Shown: positions 1-5,538 of the stretch, in pieces
How the letters are laid out: every line of letters begins with the position of its first letter
Position numbering within the stretch: the first letter of the stretch is position 1
Assembly: GCA_027080405.1 (NCBI GenBank)
Contig: JALWSL010000252.1
Span: 1-6,956, forward strand
From: Planctomycetaceae bacterium
GTDB taxonomy: Bacteria; Planctomycetota; Planctomycetia; Planctomycetales; Planctomycetaceae
Length of the DNA stretch: 6,956 bases
Direction of reading: 5' to 3'
Notes under the pieces: model-generated
Told to the model about the DNA's origin: nothing
Databases searched by the model: none
Seen by the model: the letters and a program-made list of their open reading frames with translations, nothing else
Translations under genes and position numbers: made by a program

Positions 1-1
1 C

Positions 2-967
2 GAATTGCCTGTGCCCGTCTCGACCAAACCCGATCCGGTTGAATCTGATCCGGTTGAATCGCCCCCCCAGGAACCGGTGATCGAATTTGACATTTCCCTG
101 GGAGAGCGGCAATCATTTCGGGAGAAACGGGACGATCGACTGATCGAGCAGAACAGGAGAGCCCGCAGAGAGCTTCAGGCGGAAAAAAAACTTTTGAGTC
201 GGCTTCAACAGGAGCAGGCGGAATTGGACGAAGCATCGGCACAACTGCAAAAGATGGTATTGCAGACCGAACAGGAAGTTGCCTCTTTGCAGCGTTCACG
301 GGAGCAGAGCAAGGCAGAGCAGAAGAAAGAGCAGGACATTGAGGCAGGATTGATTCACAGGATCGCAAAACTGAATCAGCAACTGGTGGAAGTACAGCGG
401 AATCGAAAGCCGGGTGAGGCAATTGAACATTCCATCTTGCCGGTCAGCCATCTGGTTGAGGGGCAGGAATGGCACTTCGAATTACGGGGCGGTCGTGTCA
501 GTTATATTCCGCTCGATGAATTCATGGATCAGATGCGAACCAGAATCCGACAGAAAGTCAACTGGATTGCCAGGTACGATGTCTATGAAGGAATGATCGG
601 GCCGATCGCGGGCTATCGCATGAAGTTTCAGGCATCGAGGCAAAAGCGTTCGCTTTCTGATGAGCTGACTTTCGGGGCAAGTCGTGTCATGATCGGTCTT
701 GATAAATGGGAGTTATTGCCCGTGAGTGACGAATTTCGGGAAACAGCCGAGCAGGCATTAAAAAGGAATTCCCTGTTCCGGTCGGAATTACAGCGTATCG
801 CGCATAACGATACGATCACGTTCTGGGTCTATCCGGACAGTTTTTCGCTTTATCAGAAGCTGGTGAAAATCGTCCATCAACAGCACCAACAGGTAGCTGC
901 CCGCCCACTTCCTGCTGGACGCAGAATTACCGGCAGTCCGCACGGCTCTCGCTCTGTTAGTCAATAA
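2..967 (+). CDS. Coiled-coil protein of unknown function, 5'-partial
   Basis: I do not recognise a characterised function. The frame is open to the left edge; the first possible start, a TTG at 5, has no visible ribosome binding site, so the gene very likely begins outside the window. The visible part (about 321 residues) starts with a Pro/Glu-rich linker containing a perfect DPVES-DPVES duplication. A charged Glu/Gln/Arg/Lys-rich segment predicted to form a long coiled coil follows (about residues 35-130), then a globular domain of about 170 residues. The C-terminus has a WVYPDSFSLY segment and ends in an ARPLPAGRRITGSPHGSRS-like tail. From memory, similar C-termini occur in planctomycete proteins with an N-terminal membrane anchor, a linker and a coiled coil, sometimes near MotA/TolQ/ExbB-type proteins. 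That resemblance is recalled, not tested. Codon use and the clean frame support a real gene. It converges on the secreted-protein gene ending at 1041. Confidence 0.85.
   Translation, partial: ELPVPVSTKPDPVESDPVESPPQEPVIEFDISLGERQSFREKRDDRLIEQNRRARRELQAEKKLLSRLQQEQAELDEASAQLQKMVLQTEQEVASLQRSREQSKAEQKKEQDIEAGLIHRIAKLNQQLVEVQRNRKPGEAIEHSILPVSHLVEGQEWHFELRGGRVSYIPLDEFMDQMRTRIRQKVNWIARYDVYEGMIGPIAGYRMKFQASRQKRSLSDELTFGASRVMIGLDKWELLPVSDEFRETAEQALKRNSLFRSELQRIAHNDTITFWVYPDSFSLYQKLVKIVHQQHQQVAARPLPAGRRITGSPHGSRSVSQ
32..60 (+). repeat. Short tandem duplication encoding DPVES twice
   Basis: A 14-nt sequence (GATCCGGTTGAATC) occurs at 32-45 and again at 47-60 with a 15-nt period, in frame, giving DPVES twice in the linker of the coiled-coil protein. 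It is probably a slippage duplication in a low-constraint linker. Confidence 0.8.
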
Positions 968-995
968 CCCAGCACTGCAAAAGATACAGGCTGGG
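968..995. terminator. Possible bidirectional terminator between convergent genes
   Basis: CCCAGC and CTG (968-977, one unpaired A) can pair with CAG and GCTGGG (987-995), giving a 9-bp stem with a 1-nt bulge around a 9-nt loop. It begins immediately after the stop codon at 965-967. A loose T-rich stretch follows on the plus strand, with TTTTT at about 1010. On the minus strand it lies 45 nt past the stop of the YGHG protein. Position between convergent genes supports the call; the imperfect stem and the distant T-run weaken it. Confidence 0.4.
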
Positions 996-1040
996 CTATT
1001 GTATCTCAATTTTTCAAGGAAACTCTCCTCTGTTTGCATC

Positions 1041-1343
1041 TTAGTGATGCCCATAACCGTGACCGAAGTACCCATGCCCATAACCGCCGTGACCATAGTA
1101 GCCATGACCGTATCCACCATGCCCATAACCGCCGTGACCATAGTAGCCATGACCGTATCCGCCATGACCATAACCACCATGACCGTAGGAGCCATGTCCA
1201 TAGTCCAGGCTGAGTCCGTAACCGTGGCCGTAGTAACCATGACCATAGTAACCGCCGAGGTGATATCTACCCGCATCAGCCTGATTTGCTCCGATCAATG
1301 CCACTCCAAGTACCGCCGCGACACAAAGAAATGCTGTTTTCAT
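1041..1343 (-). CDS. Secreted YGHG-repeat (Gly/Tyr/His-rich) protein
   Basis: Predicted 100-residue secreted protein of unknown function. Residues 1-24 form a typical Sec signal peptide (short MK n-region, hydrophobic AFLCVAAVLGVALIG core, ADA before the likely cleavage site). The mature 76 residues are almost entirely Gly, Tyr and His, with eleven YGHG units plus one FGHG and about 15 His. An upstream in-frame start at 1406 was rejected: the ATG at 1343 begins the signal peptide and has a good AGGAG site at 1350-1354, 6 nt away. Cys7 sits inside the hydrophobic core without a lipobox, so a lipoprotein is unlikely. The neighbour starting at 1825 is a paralog with nearly the same signal peptide. 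Regular His spacing suggests metal binding, and Gly/Tyr repeats are common in structural or self-assembling envelope proteins; both ideas are inference. It may be regulated by the shared element at 1401-1434. Confidence 0.85.
   Translation of the reverse strand: MKTAFLCVAAVLGVALIGANQADAGRYHLGGYYGHGYYGHGYGLSLDYGHGSYGHGGYGHGGYGHGYYGHGGYGHGGYGHGYYGHGGYGHGYFGHGYGHH
1072..1206. repeat. 45-bp tandem repeat inside the YGHG gene
   Basis: Units at 1072-1116 and 1117-1161 are identical over 44 of 45 bases (A versus G at the last base). A more degenerate third unit follows at 1162-1206. The period equals 15 codons, so expansion or contraction adds or removes whole blocks of the YGHG repeat without a frameshift. 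Near-identity of the first two units points to recent duplication. Confidence 0.85.
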
Positions 1344-1349
1344 TTTGCT

Positions 1350-1354
1350 CTCCT
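1350..1354 (-). promoter_or_regulatory. Ribosome binding site that fixes the start at 1343
   Basis: The minus strand reads AGGAG, then AGCAAA, then ATG. This strong Shine-Dalgarno site with a 6-nt spacer decides for the internal start at the signal peptide over the longer open frame beginning at 1406. Confidence 0.75.
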
Positions 1355-1386
1355 GTCCTGAAAGGATTGAAATGTGAAAGTGTTTC

Positions 1387-1434
1387 TTACACTCGCCAGT
1401 AGACAAAGCGAAGAGGTTGATGCTGAGGGGACAT
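1387..1434 (-). other. Possible 15-residue leader peptide ORF (copy A)
   Basis: The conserved element begins with an ATG that opens a short frame, MSPQHQPLRFVYWRV, ending with TAA 43 nt before the start codon of the YGHG gene. The paired element upstream of the paralog gives a frame beginning MSPEHFFLRFV. No Shine-Dalgarno site precedes either ATG. The codons in the variable block change the amino acids, so conservation may be at DNA or RNA level rather than for the peptide. It is listed as a candidate only. Confidence 0.25.
1401..1434 (-). promoter_or_regulatory. Conserved upstream element, copy A
   Basis: On the minus strand this 34-nt stretch reads ATGTCCCCTCAGCAT, six variable bases, then CTTCGCTTTGTCT. 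It matches copy B at 1885-1918 in 27 of 34 positions without gaps; six of the seven differences are the 5 in the variable block plus the neighbouring C/G, the last is near the end. It ends 57 nt before the start codon at 1343, against 59 nt for copy B. Flanking sequence is not similar between the copies. The constant distance suggests a promoter, operator or leader element co-duplicated with the gene. No standard sigma-70 or sigma-54 consensus is evident inside it. Confidence 0.6.
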
Positions 1435-1496
1435 CGCTTTAGTAAAAATCGTCAATTTTGTCTTGATTGATGGGAAACTTTTCTGGAAGCACCAAG

Positions 1497-1530
1497 AAAA
1501 AGCAGGGCACCACACTGATGCCCTGCTTTT
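1497..1530 (-). terminator. Rho-independent terminator of the upstream Gly/Tyr/His gene
   Basis: A perfect 12-bp stem (AAAAGCAGGGCA at 1498-1509 with TGCCCTGCTTTT at 1519-1530) encloses a 9-nt loop. On the minus strand the stem ends in TTTTT (through 1497). It starts 22 nt after the stop codon of the gene at 1553-1825. With A-run and T-run on both sides it could also work on the plus strand. It separates the two paralogous genes into independent units. Confidence 0.85.
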
Positions 1531-1552
1531 ATCGTATCGGTACAGATCGAAA

Positions 1553-1825
1553 TCAGAAATCCCAGTGTCCTGATGGATGAAAATGATAGTGACCAGGCAC
1601 ATAGTGGTAATGATGGTAATGTGGTCGGAAGGATGGAACGTAATAGTCGTAATGGCTCGTATTGTGCCACCTTGGATAGCTGTTGTAATAGCCACCGTAA
1701 TAACTGCCATAACCGTAACCACCATAGCCATAACCGTAACCACAGCCGTGTCCCGCTTCAACCTGATTCGTCTCCACCAGCGCCAGGCCCAACACTGCCG
1801 CCGCACAAAGAAATGCAGTTTTCAT
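1553..1825 (-). CDS. Secreted Gly/Tyr/His-rich protein, paralog
   Basis: Predicted 90-residue secreted protein of unknown function. Its signal peptide (MKTAFLCAAAVLGLALVETNQVEA, cleavage likely after residue 24) differs from that of the neighbour at only a few positions, showing common descent. The mature part differs: residues 25-48 are Gly/Tyr-rich (GYGYGYGGYGYG type), and the rest is rich in His and Tyr with Pro and aromatic residues (HYHHYHYVPGHYHFHP), ending in HWDF. One Cys follows the cleavage site. The ATG at 1825 has a GGAGAGG site at 1831-1837, 5 nt away. A strong terminator follows at 1497-1530. The clustered His residues could bind metal ions; a structural envelope role is equally possible. 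Neither is shown by the sequence. Similarity to sulfur globule proteins is compositional only. Confidence 0.85.
   Translation of the reverse strand: MKTAFLCAAAVLGLALVETNQVEAGHGCGYGYGYGGYGYGSYYGGYYNSYPRWHNTSHYDYYVPSFRPHYHHYHYVPGHYHFHPSGHWDF
1706..1743. repeat. 21-bp period repeat in the paralog gene
   Basis: GCCATAACCGTAACCAC occurs at 1706-1722 and 1727-1743 (17 identical bases, period 21, seven codons). It encodes part of the Gly/Tyr-rich segment of the second secreted protein, so both paralogs carry slippage-prone coding repeats with a codon-multiple period. Confidence 0.7.
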
Positions 1826-1843
1826 CTTTTCCTCTCCAGTTCA

Positions 1844-1918
1844 TTAAGCCCAATAAAATTGTCCTGATACCCCAAGCCCGCTGCACACAAAGCGAAGAAA
1901 AAAATGCTCAGGGGACAT
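1844..1918 (-). other. Possible 24-residue leader peptide ORF (copy B)
   Basis: The ATG at the start of conserved element copy B opens a frame reading MSPEHFFLRFVCSGLGVSGQ followed by FYWA and TAA, ending 18 nt before the ATG at 1825. It shares M-S-P-x-H-x-x-L-R-F-V with the frame at copy A, but the tails differ. There is no visible ribosome binding site, so translation is doubtful. Confidence 0.25.
1885..1918 (-). promoter_or_regulatory. Conserved upstream element, copy B
   Basis: The minus strand reads ATGTCCCCTGAGCAT, six T, then CTTCGCTTTGTGT, matching copy A (1401-1434) in 27 of 34 positions at nearly the same distance from the start codon (59 versus 57 nt). Further upstream on this strand lies an A/T-rich block (about 1921-1962) and a TTGACA hexamer (1963-1968). 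No good -10 hexamer sits at standard spacing from that TTGACA, so no sigma-70 promoter is claimed. Confidence 0.6.
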
Positions 1919-2020
1919 GATTGAGGAAATTATTTACAAAATTTTTGAAAAAAATACCAATTTGTCAAAGAGGGAAGCATGGGGTGGGCAGCGAGGCAAG
2001 GATGACTGGGCGGTTTATAT

Positions 2021-2743
2021 TCACTCAGCTGATTTCAAGTGAAAATCAACTACGAGAGGCAGGTGATCGGAGGCGACGTGTGTGAGGGGATTGCGGACGA
2101 TCCGGGCTCGGCTGATTTCAAAATTTCCCTTCACAAAAGCCTTATCAAGAGACCCGAGTGGCATATAGGCCGGAAAAGAGCGAAATCGTGAAGGAGGCCT
2201 GGTAATTTGGATAAAGCCTCTCGGTTCAAATTGCGTTTTGCCTAACTGATTTCGCCAGTCGTTGAAATCACCCACGATCATCGTTGGCAATTTTTCTTTT
2301 TGTTGAAATTGTTTTTGCGAGAAAAGGTGTTCAACCTGATTGTAGCGTTGCTTTTCTGCCAGTCCCAAATGCCAGTTGACAAGCAGAAAGTCTCCCTCGG
2401 GAGAATCGATGACCGCAATTTGCGCCCCCCGTTTTTTTCGATGAATCAGTTTCAGGCAGACATGCGATACCGATTGGAAGGGGAACCGTGAAAGAATGTA
2501 ATTTCCATATCCCCCCGATTTGATTTTGTGATTCCACTGGAAATCGGCCGCCGGGTATTTGAAATATTTCTGCAGCAGATCGGGTTGATGCTCGAATCGG
2601 GAGCGTTTGACATGATGATCAACTTCCTGCAGACAGATGATGTCCGGGTTTTCCTGTTCGATGACATCGATAATTCGCTGCAGCTTGTACCGGCGATCCC
2701 TACCGCCGATTCCCTTGTGGATATTGTAGCTCATGACTCTCAT
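2021..2743 (-). CDS. Endonuclease/exonuclease/phosphatase-family hydrolase
   Basis: Metal-dependent hydrolase of the EEP superfamily (DNase I / exonuclease III / sphingomyelinase fold), 240 residues, the whole protein being one domain. Visible family motifs, numbered from the chosen start: YNIHKG with Asn7, LQEVD with metal ligand Glu40, GNYILSRFP at 80-88, NWHLGL with His125, VGDFND with Asp159 and Asn161, LDKAFV with Asp200, and SDHLPL with Asp226 and His227. All catalytic positions are present, so an active enzyme is expected. The substrate (DNA, phospholipid or another phosphodiester) cannot be told. No signal peptide is seen with this start, which suggests a cytoplasmic enzyme. An earlier in-frame ATG at 2800 would add 19 residues (MAPVLLLLKYVIDF...), but MRVMSYNIHKG at 2743 matches the usual beginning of the fold. 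Neither start has a clear Shine-Dalgarno site, so the start is uncertain. It is divergent from the CPBP protease gene. Confidence 0.9.
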   Translation of the reverse strand: MRVMSYNIHKGIGGRDRRYKLQRIIDVIEQENPDIICLQEVDHHVKRSRFEHQPDLLQKYFKYPAADFQWNHKIKSGGYGNYILSRFPFQSVSHVCLKLIHRKKRGAQIAVIDSPEGDFLLVNWHLGLAEKQRYNQVEHLFSQKQFQQKEKLPTMIVGDFNDWRNQLGKTQFEPRGFIQITRPPSRFRSFPAYMPLGSLDKAFVKGNFEISRARIVRNPLTHVASDHLPLVVDFHLKSAE

Positions 2744-3082
2744 GGTTGGACTATATTTGAAGTCGATCACGTATTTCAACAGTAACAGAACCGGAGCCAT
2801 TTAGCCGGGTGTTAAAAATTATACTGGATTTCAGTGGCGATTCGCGTTTACAATGCAAGGTGGCCATCGCGAGAGGAAAAGTGATCTCTCCGTTCGGGTT
2901 GGCAGATTGTTCAGGTTTTATTCTTTCAGTCCTTTCGGACATGGTCGCGGGCAATTCGTTTGGAACGTCTATTGATTACACGAGCGTTTCCCTGTTGACG
3001 GAACCCGGTTAACGGAACCTGTATTCAGGATCGGCGCATTCGGGAACGACGTGGTGTAGTCAATCGCGTTTGGGAGGGCGAT
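2744..3082. other. Divergent intergenic region
   Basis: This 339-nt gap lies between the divergent hydrolase and CPBP genes and should hold both promoters. For the minus-strand gene, a TATAAT hexamer occurs at 2818-2823 with no good -35 partner. Small open frames at 2809-3012 (plus, GTG start) and 2751-2954 (minus) have no ribosome binding site and no recognisable protein features. The sequence ACGGAACC occurs twice (2998-3005 and 3011-3018). No RNA gene was recognised. Confidence 0.5.
2995..3025 (+). promoter_or_regulatory. Possible sigma-70-like promoter of the CPBP gene
   Basis: TTGACG (2995-3000) is followed by TGTATT (3020-3025) with a 19-nt spacer, about 57 nt before the GTG start. The -35 is close to consensus, but the -10 is weak and the spacer long. 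The ACGGAACC direct repeat lies in and after the -35. This is a tentative call. Confidence 0.25.
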
Positions 3083-4195
3083 GTGCGATCCAGTAAACAT
3101 TCTGTAGATACCTCACGGGGAAAGATACCTTCTCACATTGAACCGGAGTTATCCGAAACCAAACCGTTCTCCCGGAGACCGCCCAGAGGGCCGGGCCTGT
3201 TCGAATCACTTTTGTGGTTTCTGGGAGCCTGGGGGCTGCACCTGGCAGGCCTGCTGCTGACTGCTGGAGCGATGGCCTGGATATTCGTTTCCTCCGGGAT
3301 TGCGTGGAACGATCTGGTTGTTCTCGATTATCTGGAATCGCAGCAGTTGACCTTGACGGCGGGGGGACAGTTTCTTTTCGTCAGTGTCGCCCTGATTGCA
3401 GCGTGGCTGCGGCTGCGTGGAAATCTTGGGCACCGCCTCAGTTCGCGTCCTTTGCCTCTGCAGCATCTCTTTCTGCTCGGTTGTCTTGTGATTCCCCTGG
3501 CGACCATCTGTGGACAGATACATCGGTGGGGAATGGCAGGTTGGAAAGACTTGCTCGAACGCTATCCCCAGTTCAACGCGCTGGATACGTTGCAGGCGAT
3601 GGATCACCTGGAAGCGATGTCCGCCAATTCACCACTGTGGGCGTTGCTGCTCGTCATTGCCGTTGCCCCTGCGTTGGGGGAGGAACTGGTTTTCCGGGGA
3701 GTCATCGGTCGCGGTCTGATTTCTCGATGGGGGGTGACAGCCGGTATCCTGATGACATCCTTTCTGTTCGCGATTGCCCATGTTAACCCCGTACATGCCT
3801 TGGCTGTTTTTCCGATGGGGATCGTTCTGCACTACGTTTATTACACGACACGCAGTTTCTGGGCGCCGCTTTTCGTCCACTTCTGCAACAATGCCTGGGC
3901 GGTGGTGCTGGTGAAACAGGTTGACGCTACGTCACAGCCTGCACAGACTGGTCTCTCTTTTTCCGCCCTGTTGACAGTCGTACTGAGCCTGGCCGTTTTT
4001 CTGGCTTTTCTTTGGCAAACGAGAGTCCGATACCTGACCGCGGATGGCAGCGAATGGACGCCCGAAGGCAACTTGCTGGAATTGCCGGTGGAGATTCCGT
4101 TAAGGCTTTCTTTCGCTTCCCTACCGCTCCTTCTGACATTGGGAGGGCTGGTTCCATTGTTCGGTTTTTTGATCGCCGTCACGGCCCAGTTGTAG
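3083..4195 (+). CDS. CPBP family intramembrane metalloprotease (CAAX-protease-like)
   Basis: 370-residue multipass membrane protein of the CPBP / Abi family (type II CAAX prenyl endopeptidase Rce1-like glutamic/metallo-protease). The hydrophilic N-terminus (about 1-38) is followed by several hydrophobic segments. The family motifs are complete: EELVFRG at residues 200-206 (Glu200, Glu201, Arg205), FAIAH at 229-233 (His233), and HFCNN at 266-270 (His266, Asn270). An active protease within the membrane is therefore expected; the natural substrate is unknown, as for most bacterial members. After the core domain comes an extra C-terminal part of about 95 residues with two more hydrophobic stretches (about 290-312 and 345-368). 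The GTG at 3083 is chosen because of a GGAGGG site at 3073-3078. The frame is open a little further upstream but has no better start. A candidate terminator follows at 4207-4240, so it may be monocistronic. Confidence 0.93.
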   Translation: MRSSKHSVDTSRGKIPSHIEPELSETKPFSRRPPRGPGLFESLLWFLGAWGLHLAGLLLTAGAMAWIFVSSGIAWNDLVVLDYLESQQLTLTAGGQFLFVSVALIAAWLRLRGNLGHRLSSRPLPLQHLFLLGCLVIPLATICGQIHRWGMAGWKDLLERYPQFNALDTLQAMDHLEAMSANSPLWALLLVIAVAPALGEELVFRGVIGRGLISRWGVTAGILMTSFLFAIAHVNPVHALAVFPMGIVLHYVYYTTRSFWAPLFVHFCNNAWAVVLVKQVDATSQPAQTGLSFSALLTVVLSLAVFLAFLWQTRVRYLTADGSEWTPEGNLLELPVEIPLRLSFASLPLLLTLGGLVPLFGFLIAVTAQL

Positions 4196-4206
4196 ACAGA
4201 AAGCCT

Positions 4207-4240
4207 GCTATCCACTAAGAAAGTCTGTGGAAGCGTTTTT
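4207..4240 (+). terminator. Candidate terminator after the CPBP gene
   Basis: GCT and TCCAC (4207-4215, one bulged A) pair with GTGGA and AGC (4227-4234), an 8-bp stem around an 11-nt loop. A G and then TTTTT (4236-4240) follow. It starts 11 nt after the stop codon and 25 nt before the next gene. If it works, the permease gene needs its own promoter or read-through. Confidence 0.45.
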
Positions 4241-4264
4241 CTCCTTTCGATCAAGCGGCCCGCC

Positions 4265-5110
4265 ATGAAATCAGTCCCTTCATCTTCCCTGCAATCGTTT
4301 CGCCCCAGCTACTTTTCGGTTTGGAAAAGAAGCCTTAAAAACGCGCTGGTGCGGGAACTTTCTTTTCGCAGCAATTTCATTATCACGGTGATCACCCGCG
4401 CTTTCTGGTTTGCAGCGCAGGTCATACTGTTTGAAATCATTTTCAGAAATGTGGAATCGATAGCGGACTGGTCCCGGGAAGAGTATTTCGGATTCATGGC
4501 CACTGGTATGTTGATCAGCTCGATTGTCGAAAGCCTGTTTATGCCCAATGTGGCAAACTTCAGCGAGTTGATTCGCAAAGGCAACCTCGATTTTATCCTG
4601 CTGAAACCGGTGGATCCGCAATTTCTCATCTCAACTGAAAAAATAAATCTAGCCATGCTGAACCAGACACTGCTTGCGATCGGTCTGCTTTTTTATTCAT
4701 TGATGCATATCAAGCACGCGATTACGCCGATCAATGTTTTTCTTTATCTGCTCATGGTTGCAGTTGGTGTCGTCTTTTTTTACAGCTTGATGATTGCCCT
4801 GGCCAGCACAAGTGTCTGGTTTGGGCGGAATCAGGGATTGTACGATTTCTGGTTTTACATCACCGTTTTTTCCCGTTATCCACAGCAGATTTACTACGGT
4901 AATGCATTGGCTGATACGATTCGGATCACGTTCAGTTTCGTTTTGCCGATTTTGCTGGTCGTCACGGTTCCCGCCAGATTGCTGCTTTCAAAAACCCTGG
5001 AACCTTCCTGGCTCGTCTTCTGGGCACCGCTGACAACATTCGCCTTTTTCATGCTCTCACGGAGAATCTTTCTCTGGTCTCTGAGCAAATATCGTAGTGC
5101 CAGCAGTTGA
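4265..5110 (+). CDS. ABC-2 family transporter permease (DUF990 type)
   Basis: 281-residue integral membrane protein resembling the ABC-2 transporter permeases of the DUF990 family (Pfam PF06182), the membrane subunits of ABC exporters of unknown substrate. Features that fit: an amphipathic N-terminus ([19 protein letters not shown]), about six hydrophobic segments (roughly 38-60, 75-93, 130-148, 153-178, 213-243, 246-266), and the characteristic loop [17 protein letters not shown] (105-121) after the second segment. In this family the usual gene set is one ATPase and two such permeases. Here there is only one permease, and no ATP-binding gene is visible on either side, so its partner must be encoded elsewhere. 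The ATG at 4265 has no obvious Shine-Dalgarno site, but the protein start looks natural. The CPBP gene lies 69 nt upstream; a functional link is unproven. Confidence 0.88.
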   Translation: MKSVPSSSLQSFRPSYFSVWKRSLKNALVRELSFRSNFIITVITRAFWFAAQVILFEIIFRNVESIADWSREEYFGFMATGMLISSIVESLFMPNVANFSELIRKGNLDFILLKPVDPQFLISTEKINLAMLNQTLLAIGLLFYSLMHIKHAITPINVFLYLLMVAVGVVFFYSLMIALASTSVWFGRNQGLYDFWFYITVFSRYPQQIYYGNALADTIRITFSFVLPILLVVTVPARLLLSKTLEPSWLVFWAPLTTFAFFMLSRRIFLWSLSKYRSASS

Positions 5111-5538
5111 GTCGCCTGCTAACGTCAGGACTTTCCGAACGGCGTCTTCCCGGGCGTCTCGCAACTCGATTTGTCCATTTATTCAAATTGCGTACAGAAG
5201 CGGTACAAAGACATTGCTTTTTCGGCGCAACCTTTTCTTGATCATCGGGCACTCCTTTTTGCTCAACCCTGACACACGGTCCCGCGGTTTTCCGACTTTC
5301 GCATCTTTCCTTTTCCAGAATGATAACCGCTATCTGAGGCCCATTCCGCATAACCGGAAAAATCGTGTGGGTGTTTCGCTTAAATTCCGGGACTGTTCCG
5401 GTTTCCATCAATCCATGACATAGAGTTCTATGGCGTGGAGTTTTTCAATGTGAGTTGGAATACGTTGAGAACTCGCTTTCCAGGTTATTTGATCTTTCTC
5501 GGTGGAAAATTCAGTAAAAGTCGGAAGGGCGGAGCGAA
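5111..5538. other. Long intergenic region before tadE
   Basis: This 428-nt stretch has no gene I can support. A plus-strand open frame at 5097-5423 overlaps the permease end, lacks a ribosome binding site and has a Ser/Arg-rich, non-domain-like product, so it is probably spurious. Two weak inverted repeats are visible: AACCGGAA at 5352-5359 with TTCCGGTT at 5396-5403, and GAGTTCT at 5423-5429 with AGAACTC at 5468-5474. A TTGAGA at 5465-5470 with TATTTG at 5486-5491 (15-nt spacer) is at most a poor promoter. The region probably holds the promoter of the Tad pair. Confidence 0.4.

Noticed and set aside
1072..1206. CRISPR-like direct repeats
   Set aside because: The units are directly adjacent without unique spacers, and they keep an open coding frame with a 15-codon period.
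788..1361. Open frames on both strands over the YGHG gene (788-1276 minus, 999-1361 plus)
   Set aside because: They arise from the regular repeat and read as Met/Val/Thr-rich low-complexity sequence, with no signal peptide or ribosome binding site. The frame with signal peptide and AGGAG site is the real one.
1041..1825. Sulfur globule protein or lipoprotein identity for the two secreted proteins
   Set aside because: Gly/Tyr richness alone is not diagnostic, and Cys7 does not lie in a lipobox ([LVI]-[ASTVI]-[GAS]-C).
1387..1867. Open frames 1387-1806 (minus), 1573-1920 and 1577-1867 (plus) over the paralog
   Set aside because: They are shadows of the repetitive gene in other frames. The 1387-1806 frame would also run through the strong terminator hairpin.
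2743..2800. Longer hydrolase start at 2800
   Set aside because: The extra residues are not part of the fold, and the start has no ribosome binding site and lies very close to a possible -10 hexamer. It is kept as an alternative because the 2743 start also lacks a clear site.
2751..3012. Small open frames in the divergent gap
   Set aside because: They have no ribosome binding site and no recognisable features, and they overlap the probable promoters.
5097..5423. 108-residue plus-strand open frame after the permease
   Set aside because: It overlaps the permease end, lacks a ribosome binding site, and its composition looks like translated non-coding DNA.
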